The notes under the pieces are model-generated. The model was not told where the DNA came from, made no database searches, and worked only from the letters and a program-made list of their open reading frames with translations. This document shows, piece after piece, positions 16,901 through 23,680 of a DNA stretch of 23,680 nucleotides. The DNA lies in assembly GCA_016098155.1 (NCBI GenBank), contig JAAAJB010000545.1, positions 1 to 23,680 on the forward strand, written 5' to 3'. How positions within the stretch are numbered: position 1 is the first letter of the stretch; the number at the start of each line of letters is the position of its first letter. The DNA is from Actinomortierella ambigua (Eukaryota; Mortierellomycota; Mortierellomycetes; Mortierellales; Mortierellaceae). A program made the translations under genes and the position numbers.

Positions 16901-19798
16901 ATGCATGGCGGGCGAGGCACCAGGCTGGCACGTTGTTTGCACCAGCATTCATTCGCGCGCATGTCATCGAACGGTCAAGGACTGGCCCATCGGGACCATC
17001 GCGAACGGTCTGTCATGACCCCCACATCTACTGCCACCAATGCCCTGCAACAGTTTCTAGAATTCTGGTGTCGATGGAGACCATGCCTTTCTTCTCTCAT
17101 GCCCTGCGACTCGACCTCGGTGTATCCTTCACGAATAAGAATGCAGCCTCACCGTGATTTTTCAGCCCAAGCCTCTATCCAATCCACCTTCCAGTGCAGG
17201 TCTTACAATACCATGACCAAGCTCGCACCACAAACACCACCACCACCACCAGGGCCAGCTTCAACGATCGCAAATGGCGGTAGTGGTGGTCGTAGTAGCA
17301 GCAGTAGTGGCAGCAGCAGTGGTGTTGGTGGTCGTAGTGGGAAAAAACCCGAGTGGACAGCCGCGATGAACACCCAGCTCATTGAATGGCGAAATGACGG
17401 CCTCTCGTGGCGCGACATTGGTGCGCGGCTCGGGATCAGCAATGTTGGCTGTCTCAAGCACTACCGCAACGTGGTGCAGCCGGCTCTGGACCCATCCCAC
17501 GGCTGGGACGCGCACAAGGATGGATTGATCCTGCACCGGCGGCTGGTCTTGGGTACTCCGTGGGCCGGGATTGGACAGGCGTTGGATCTCGAGCCACAGT
17601 TGTGTATGGCCCGGTACAAGGTCGTACTGGAACCCGTTTTGGCTGGGGACCCTGCTGCTGGCGTGGACAGGTTGGAGAGCTCAAGCGTCTTGCAGGCGGC
17701 TTTGCAAAAGTGGCAGTGGCAACCAGAGGAAGTCTTGCGGTGGTACCAGCAGCGGGTCCAGGGTGTCGGCATCGTCAACACGAGGCTTCCAGAGGAGTGG
17801 CAATGGACAGGGGCGATGGAGGATAGACTGTGGGCAATGCATCAGCAAGGACAAGACTGGGAGAAAATCGCCACAGAGCTTGAAATGAGTAAGGACGCCT
17901 GTCGTCGACGGTTCAAGCTGCGGTTTCTGGATAAAGTCGTCGTCGATGGCTCGCAGGCCCCAACCTCAACCCTGCCGCCGCTACCCCCATCACCATCACC
18001 ACCATCACCATTATCATCATCATCACCATTATCATCATTATCATCACTATCATCATCATCACCATCAATATCACCAGACGACAAGCAGGGACGGAAGGAG
18101 ATATTGATGGTTGGACGCCCCCCAAAGGACATTTGGACATCTGAGCTAGATGAGCAGCTGGTTCAACTACGACAGCAACTTGGACTTTCGTGGCGTGAGA
18201 TTGGGTCGAAGCTCTGTATCTCGCATGTGGCGTGCCGGCGCCGATATGAGACGACGGTATGGCCGGAGCGGACCCGGTTCTGGAACAACGAGCGCGAGGC
18301 CGAGTTGGCAACATACCTACATCAGGGAAAAGACGTCGAGGAGATTGCGGCGGCCATGGGGGAAAATGTTCACCCGATGGCGGTGAGGCAGCAGGCAAAA
18401 GCGATTGTGAAGCAAGAGCAGAGGACGAAGAGGCTAAGGGAGCAGGCGGTTCGGCATCAGAGACGCGATATGGCGGAGCGTGCTCGGGTGGGAGAAACGT
18501 GGGAGGTCGCCCAAGCAGGGGAACTTAGTCCAGCTACACTCGAGAGGTTTTACACCAACGAAGATTGGGATCGTTTGCTCCGTGGCGTTGACGACGACGA
18601 CGGTGACGGTGGCGGTCACGGTGACGGTCACGGACCCAATGTTAAAGAGTCTGGCTTGAGCCGTGAGCAGCTACAGGAGGCATGGCGGCAGCAACAAGGA
18701 ACGTGGACGATCGAGCAGGAAACGACGCTGATTCAACAGGTGCTTCAGCGAGGCCTTGGAAGCAGTGGCAAAGATGGCGTTGACCTGTGGCGCAAGATTT
18801 CGTCCGCTGTTGGAGGCGGTCACTCGTCTGTAGCATGTCGGATCCGGTGGAAGAATCTCGATATGCCTGTCCAGCAAACGGTGCCGATCCCTGCTGTTGA
18901 GTGGCCGCTGGAACGTGAGCTGGCGTTTTGGCAGATCTGGCGGGATGAACGGCCAGAGGTGCGGTGGGACCGCGTGGCAAGAGCCCTCGGCGAATTTGTG
19001 ACGGCGAAGGAATGTGAGCAGTACTTCTCAAGCATGACCAGTAAGCTCTTGTCCGTGAGCGTTCCAAACTTTGTCGTACAGCGAGTCTATGAGGAGCGGT
19101 TGGAGCGTCTTTCAAAGGCCATGGTGCTGGGCAAGGGTGGGCCGTTGCTCTGGACCAAGCGAAGGTCGACGCAGCTGCAATCGCTGGCTCGGGTCCTGTA
19201 TGGCCCCCACTGGTGGCGACGGAGGCGACTTGTATGGCGAAAGGTGGCGAGGCAGATGGGAATCACAAAGGTGCAATGCCGGCAGCACTGGGCGTATCTC
19301 AAGTCTGCGTTTCGGGAAGAATGGACACGGGAGGAGGTCGAGCAGCTGGAGCGTGGAGTGCGAGCGCATGGCGAAGACTGGGCAGCAATCCGCCAAGAGT
19401 TTTTGCCGCACCGGACGGTTCGTGCGGTGCGGTGCAAGTGGTTCACGATCTCGGACCACGGAGCCAAAGTGACGGTGGACGAGTACATGACGCTGATGGG
19501 CAGAGTTGAGGCGTTGCGTGAACAGCAAGATCGTGACGACGGGCGGATAGATTGGTCTGATGTGTCGTCACAGTTGCCTGGGTGGACGCCGGCGCCATGT
19601 CGGCGGGTGTGGGAGTCGTCATACGCGAGTTTGCTGGAGAAGACGGTGTTTTCCGCGGAGGAAGACCTTTGGTTGGTGAGCAACATGGATCCAGCTGCTC
19701 CACAGGACTGGGAAGCCGTCCCACAGCAGCTCGATAGCACCAAGTTGCCATGGGCCTATCGTCTACGCTGGTGCCAGTTGATGATGCCAGTCGAGTAG
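16901..19798 (+). CDS. Multi-repeat Myb/SANT-like protein (about eleven repeats)
   Basis: A single uninterrupted frame of 965 residues from ATG 16901; ATG 17141 (885 residues) is an alternative with a better A at -3. Roughly eleven Myb/SANT-like helical repeats begin near residues 152, 202, 302, 412, 461, 602, 668, 751, 808, 857 and 917. They carry the spaced aromatic pattern and third-helix ends such as CLKHYRN, CRRRFK, CRRRYE, CRIRWK, CRQHWA and CKWF. A Ser/Pro linker (about 355-400, coded by CAT/ATC repeats) and an acidic Asp/Gly/His run (about 565-580) separate groups. Myb repeats usually bind DNA two or three at a time; SNAPC4 has four and a half. The N-terminus is Arg/Ser-rich with an FQCRSYNT motif that resembles a mitochondrial presequence cleavage site. 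The target is unknown. Confidence 0.85.
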   Translation: MHGGRGTRLARCLHQHSFARMSSNGQGLAHRDHRERSVMTPTSTATNALQQFLEFWCRWRPCLSSLMPCDSTSVYPSRIRMQPHRDFSAQASIQSTFQCRSYNTMTKLAPQTPPPPPGPASTIANGGSGGRSSSSSGSSSGVGGRSGKKPEWTAAMNTQLIEWRNDGLSWRDIGARLGISNVGCLKHYRNVVQPALDPSHGWDAHKDGLILHRRLVLGTPWAGIGQALDLEPQLCMARYKVVLEPVLAGDPAAGVDRLESSSVLQAALQKWQWQPEEVLRWYQQRVQGVGIVNTRLPEEWQWTGAMEDRLWAMHQQGQDWEKIATELEMSKDACRRRFKLRFLDKVVVDGSQAPTSTLPPLPPSPSPPSPLSSSSPLSSLSSLSSSSPSISPDDKQGRKEILMVGRPPKDIWTSELDEQLVQLRQQLGLSWREIGSKLCISHVACRRRYETTVWPERTRFWNNEREAELATYLHQGKDVEEIAAAMGENVHPMAVRQQAKAIVKQEQRTKRLREQAVRHQRRDMAERARVGETWEVAQAGELSPATLERFYTNEDWDRLLRGVDDDDGDGGGHGDGHGPNVKESGLSREQLQEAWRQQQGTWTIEQETTLIQQVLQRGLGSSGKDGVDLWRKISSAVGGGHSSVACRIRWKNLDMPVQQTVPIPAVEWPLERELAFWQIWRDERPEVRWDRVARALGEFVTAKECEQYFSSMTSKLLSVSVPNFVVQRVYEERLERLSKAMVLGKGGPLLWTKRRSTQLQSLARVLYGPHWWRRRRLVWRKVARQMGITKVQCRQHWAYLKSAFREEWTREEVEQLERGVRAHGEDWAAIRQEFLPHRTVRAVRCKWFTISDHGAKVTVDEYMTLMGRVEALREQQDRDDGRIDWSDVSSQLPGWTPAPCRRVWESSYASLLEKTVFSAEEDLWLVSNMDPAAPQDWEAVPQQLDSTKLPWAYRLRWCQLMMPVE
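17987..18075 (+). repeat. Imperfect CAT/ATC trinucleotide tract in coding sequence
   Basis: Repeated CCATCA and ATCATC units code for the Ser/Pro/Leu linker between the third and fourth Myb-like repeats. It is likely length-variable. Confidence 0.8.
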
Positions 19799-20015
19799 GA
19801 GTCTAGCGGGTCTCATAGAGAGAGAGAGAGTAAGATATGGACGTATATTTTGTGACATAAGACGAAGAAGCAAAAGAAGATAAAGAAGAGAAAGAGGAAG
19901 CAATAATGGACATTCTCTGTAGAGGGGGTGGGGGTTGTGTGGTTAAAGGCGGCGCCCAATACTCCGCCTCTCCCTGTTTGTGATGGTGCAACCAACAGGA
20001 TGGATAGCCGCCGTT

Positions 20016-20046
20016 GGGGAGGGGGAAGAGGGGGGTGGGGACAGGG
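20016..20046 (+). repeat. G-run with quadruplex-forming potential
   Basis: Successive runs of four, five, six, four and three G are separated by 1-4 bases. This is a close fit to the quadruplex rule, about 320 bp upstream of the septin-like start. Confidence 0.6.
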
Positions 20047-20184
20047 CGGAGAAGAGAGAAGAGGCAGGATGGCCCATTTTCTTTCTGCTGTACACACAGT
20101 TCTGCAGTTACAGGAGCAAACAGCAGCAGCTCACACACCCAATAATGGGATGGATGGACAGAGCCCTTTTTTATCGTCTCGTCG

Positions 20185-20363
20185 AGCCCTCTTTTTTTTT
20201 TCTTTTCTCTCTTCCACTCTTTCTTCTACTTTTCACCTCTGTCATCCTCTTCTCGTCATCATCCTCTCCATCACTCTCCCCTGTCCATTCTTCCCTCTTT
20301 CACTCGCTCCCTCGCTCTCCTTATCCATCTCCCGACTGTCCGCCTCTCATTCTCCAGCAGCAA
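20185..20363 (+). promoter_or_regulatory. Pyrimidine-rich promoter and leader of the septin-like gene
   Basis: A C/T-biased tract runs up to CAGCAGCAA-ATG. CT-rich blocks before the start are common in fungal genes without a TATA box. Confidence 0.5.
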
Positions 20364-21888
20364 ATGGCTCGCGACCACCTCGGTGAGTGAGCACAGACTC
20401 CTCTGTGGGTCATTCCCACAAGCACCTTGGCCCCTCCACTCCCCTACCCTCCCGAATGCGACACGCCTCAAAACAGTACATTTCCTCGGTGGCGGTGCAT
20501 CCATATGTCATGTCGAGTCGAGTCGTGTCATGTCATGCAATGTCTGGCCAGGCCACATTCTAGGCACCAAGACTCATTGGCCGTGTTTCACTCGGCAGAC
20601 TCTTTCTCCGCACCTACACCACCTACTCTTTCAGCCCCATGCACGCACATTCACTCACTCTCCCTTGTCTCTTCTTTCCTTTTCTCTTCTCTGGACAACA
20701 GCATACTCGGCTGACGGGTTTGCCCAGGATGCCTCTTCTGCAGCCTCGCTCCGCTTCCTACTGCTTGGCGACACGGGCGTTGGCAAGTCATCGTTTATCG
20801 ACGCTTTTCTGGCGACCATGACCAATGTCGCCTCGCGTGAGCGCATCCAGGAGGCCATTGCTGCTCCGCTGACGTCCGCACAGACTACACTGCCCGAGAT
20901 CCGTGTCCAGGGCGTACGCGCCAAGGCCACGCCAGTCTTCCAGCTCGAGCCAAACCCTGTTGATGACCCCCTGCACTTGGTCCCTCCTCGGCTGTCGTTC
21001 CCTGCGCGGGAGGTGACCTTTCTGGATTTCATGGGCTACTCCTCGACCATCAACCCACAGACGGCCCTGACCCTGACCGATAACTACCTCAACCACCACC
21101 TCCACTCGGTCACCTCCATCTTCTCTCCCTCGATCCCATCGGCCCAGCTGGCATGGTTCTTGATCACTGGCTCGGGTGCCCATTCGTTGCCTACCTGCGC
21201 TTTTTACTTTGTGCTGTATGAGCTCAAGCCCATCGACATTCTCTACATGAAAATGCTGCACGAGCGTATCTGTCTGGTCCCCATTCTCATCAAGGCCGAC
21301 TCGCTGCCGAAACGTGACCTGTGGGTGCTCAAGAAGCGTCTTGTCCGTCAGCTCAAGATGAACGGCATCCAGTTCCACACCTTTGGTTTGAGCATTGACG
21401 AGGTCGAGGCCAAGATTGAGCAGCGCCAATGGGGTGGTGCGCCTTTTGCCATCAGTACCAAGCATGATAGTGCTTCGGGACAACTCTTTGAGAGCGAGCT
21501 TGAGGACCTTGTCCACCTCTGTCTTTACAGTCAGGTTCGGCCACTGCAGGAAGAAGGTGCTCGCAAGGTTATTGCGTGGAAGTAAGTGGCAATCTATTTG
21601 TTTCCATGGTTTCAAATTTGCACTGCCACTTTGTTAAATGCTTTTTTTTTTGAGCAAATATTCTATTTGGGATGACTGAATATCGACATTCTCTCCCCCA
21701 TCAAACACCACCATCTAATAGGCGTGATTATGGACCCAAGCCGGCCGAAGCAGGCAGCGCTAATGGATACGAGCAGGCGTGGCGCGAGAAGGATGTAGCT
21801 CCAAGCCCCGTGGCCATCCAGTCGCCACCTCCGTTGATCATCCCCCTGCCGCAGCAACAGGAACAGCAGCAACAGCAACAGCAACAAG

Positions 21889-21927
<39 letters not shown>

Positions 21928-23680
21928 TATTGTTAAAACAGCAGCAACAGCTTCAAGAACAACAGCGCCAGCACCTCGAAGAGCAGCAACGCCAGCAACA
22001 GATGCAAGAGCAACTGCGGCAATACCAGTTGCTGCAACAGCAGCAGCTTGAAGAGCAACAACGCCAGCAACAGCAGCAGCTTGAAGAACAGCAACGCCAG
22101 CAGAAACAACAACAGCAGGAAGAGCAGCAACGTCAACAACAACAGCAGCAGGAGGAGCAGCGTCGCCAGCAACAAAAGCTTGAGGAACAGCAACGTCAGC
22201 AGCTTGAGGAGCAGCAGCGCCAGCAGCAGTTGCAAGAGCAACAGCGTCAGCAGCAGCAGGTTCAAGAGCAACACCAAAAGCAACAGCTCGAGGAACAGGA
22301 GCCACAAACGCCACAGCAGCAGCAGCAGCAGCCTACACCCACCGTAGTCGCTACTCAGCCAGGATTTAGCAATGGCCACTACTCCACTCCTATGTACACT
22401 CCACAGACGACTTACTCGGCATCAACGACGTCTCCTCCTCAATCTGCGACGGCCGTTTCTGGATACTTTGTGTCGCCTATCATGGCAACGTCATCGACTA
22501 TGCCCTCTCCATCCTCTGGCGTAGTCAAGGTTACACCTACTTCTGCACAGATCGGCACTCCCACGCTCACGTCGCTAAGCACCATCTATGCAGCATACAC
22601 CGTGCCACCATCTAGCTATGTTCCCCAGCAGCAACAGCAACAGGCACTCTATTCTCCTCCTCCCTCTGCCGAAGTTAGCAGCGGCGAAGTCAGCTTCGGT
22701 GGTATGTCACTGCCAACTGCGCCACCTAGTTTGAACGCATCTGCAGGGGCGGCGACGGCCTTCATCGCACCCCCGCCCACAGCTGTCTCTGGAGCCTCGG
22801 CCTCTGGGGTATCACCTGCACGCATTGCGCTTCCGGGAGGTACGGCGACTGGTAACTTTACAGTGCCTCTACGCTCTTCGTCCACAAGCAGTATGATCTT
22901 GACGAGCCGCCATGATGTGATTGAGAGCGAGACGGGACTGGTGATCGACGGCTCGGAGCGACCCAACGTGATCATGGACACTCCTGGACCCAACACCGTT
23001 CACGCAGCGCCAACTATGGTGCAAGGACAGGATGGCGTATCGTACTATATCAGCCCACCTGCATCGAATGGGTCTGGTGGTGTCGAGAGTGTCGAGAGGA
23101 TCAATCCGGATGGTACCAAGGTCAAGGTCGAGATTCCCAATTCGAGAAAGTCGTTCCACCCTCCGCCCTCCGAGATGACCATGATCAGCAGCGCCCCACC
23201 TCACACGACAACAATCACCAACACGACAACGATCCTGTCGCCATTTGCTGGACCAGGCGGTATCAGCTATTTTGCAGCAGACCCAGCTATGGCAGCCTTC
23301 TTGCAGCCTGGCATGGCAGCAGCAGTGGCCCCGCCTGCGTCGGGATACCAATTCATCGAGATGGATATCTGGGAGGCAGCCGAAACAGGAGATGTGGCTG
23401 CTGTGCAGGCACATCTGATGAATGGAGCTTCACCAGACCAGCGGAACAATTCACGGTCGACGTTGTTGCATCGTACGGCGTGGCAGAGCGCGAACCCGTA
23501 CGAGGTGATGCGGCTGTTGATCTCGTACAATGCCAACGTGAACTTGACGAACGAGAACGGCAACACGGTGCTGCAGAACGTGTTGATGAAGCATGACGAC
23601 CCGCGCTTGATCAAGTTGTTGCCGGACAATGGTGCAGATACATCGATCACCAACAAGGAAGGCATGAACACGCTGGAGGT
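20364..23680 (+). CDS. Septin-like GTPase with polyQ coiled region and ankyrin repeats (3' end outside window)
   Basis: Exons are 20364-20382, 20702-21581 and 21722 to beyond 23680, at least 952 residues. The first exon codes MARDHL plus one base; phases then match (introns 319 and 140 nt). The septin-type G domain (about 23-300) has P-loop GDTGVGKSS (29-37), LDFMGY at the DxxG position, and a septin-like CAFYFVLYELKPIDILYMK segment leading to IKAD as G4. Canonical septins have DTPGF and AKAD, so this is divergent. Residues about 345-504 are Gln-rich with repeating LEEQQRQQ units, probably a coiled coil. A Ser/Thr/Pro-rich linker follows. From about residue 840 come ankyrin repeats (DIWEAAETGDVAAVQAHL, STLLHRTA, NGADTSITNKEG). 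It may act as a cortical scaffold; that role is inferred. Confidence 0.88.
21858..22340 (+). repeat. CAG/CAA-rich polyglutamine tract
   Basis: In-frame mixture of CAG and CAA with regular GAG/GAA, CTT/CTC and CGC/CGT codons, coding Gln runs broken by a repeating LEEQQRQQ pattern. The mixed codons suggest selection for the peptide and not simple expansion. Opposite-strand frames across it are poly-Leu or poly-Ala shadows. Confidence 0.9.

Larger units (their letters stand above)
19799..20363. other. Intergenic region between the Myb-like and septin-like genes
   Basis: A (GA)n tract follows the Myb-like stop (about 19818-19830), then GA-rich sequence. A strong G-run lies at 20016-20046. From 20185 to 20360 the plus strand is nearly all C and T (for example TTTTTTTTTCTTTTCTCTC), probably the core promoter and 5' leader of the septin-like gene. 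Confidence 0.65.

Noticed and set aside
16861..17157. 98-codon plus-strand frame overlapping the start of the Myb-like gene
   Set aside because: It is a shifted frame inside the longer Myb-like reading frame with no distinct protein character.
20788..21615. 275-codon minus-strand frame opposite the septin-like gene
   Set aside because: The plus strand codes a septin-type G domain with P-loop and KAD motif; the reverse frame has no domain and reflects codon bias.
21838..22379. Minus-strand poly-Leu and poly-Ala frames
   Set aside because: They are frame shadows of the CAG/CAA tract.

Overview
The window looks like nuclear DNA of an early-diverging filamentous fungus, most likely Mortierellomycotina or a close relative. 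This rests on frequent short spliceosomal introns (about 80-190 nt, GTAAG/GTATG donors), compact divergent gene pairs with pyrimidine-rich promoters, a tyrosine-kinase-like (TKL) kinase fused to Sel1 repeats, and a polyQ-rich septin-like protein. The assignment is an inference from style and content; no marker gene is present. I saw no rRNA, tRNA, CRISPR array or intact transposon.

Layout. 1-812: a repeat copy followed by decayed protein-like sequence. 813-2749 (-): TKL kinase with seven Sel1 repeats, a start-codon-only first exon and a C-terminal CaaX-like tetrapeptide. 2750-5396: about 2.6 kb without a convincing gene. 5397-7115 (-): secreted S1/P1-type zinc nuclease, three exons. 7682-8547 (-): NME6-type nucleoside diphosphate kinase, four exons. 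8734-12917 (+): a twelve-exon gene for a 994-residue protein that I identify as a homologue of FIRRM (C1orf112; FLIP in plants), the partner of the AAA ATPase FIGNL1. 13324-13893 (-) and 14154-15216 (+): a head-to-head pair of mitochondrial ribosomal large-subunit proteins, mL54 and uL24m. 15217-16900: a second copy of the repeat found at position 1, again followed by broken protein-like sequence. 16901-19798 (+): an intronless gene for a protein with about eleven Myb/SANT-like repeats. 20364-23680 (+, cut by the window end): a septin-like GTPase domain followed by a long Gln-rich coiled region, a low-complexity linker and ankyrin repeats.

The genes do not form a single pathway. Two divergent pairs share short promoters: NME6/FIRRM (186 bp) and mL54/uL24m (260 bp). 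The second pair joins two subunits of the same particle. The most notable items are the FIRRM homologue, the multi-Myb protein with a possible mitochondrial presequence, the septin-polyQ-ankyrin fusion, the prenylation-like motif and ATG-only exon of the kinase, and the pair of about 158-bp repeats heading two decayed genes. All exon coordinates were derived by hand from splice consensus, reading phase and protein continuity.
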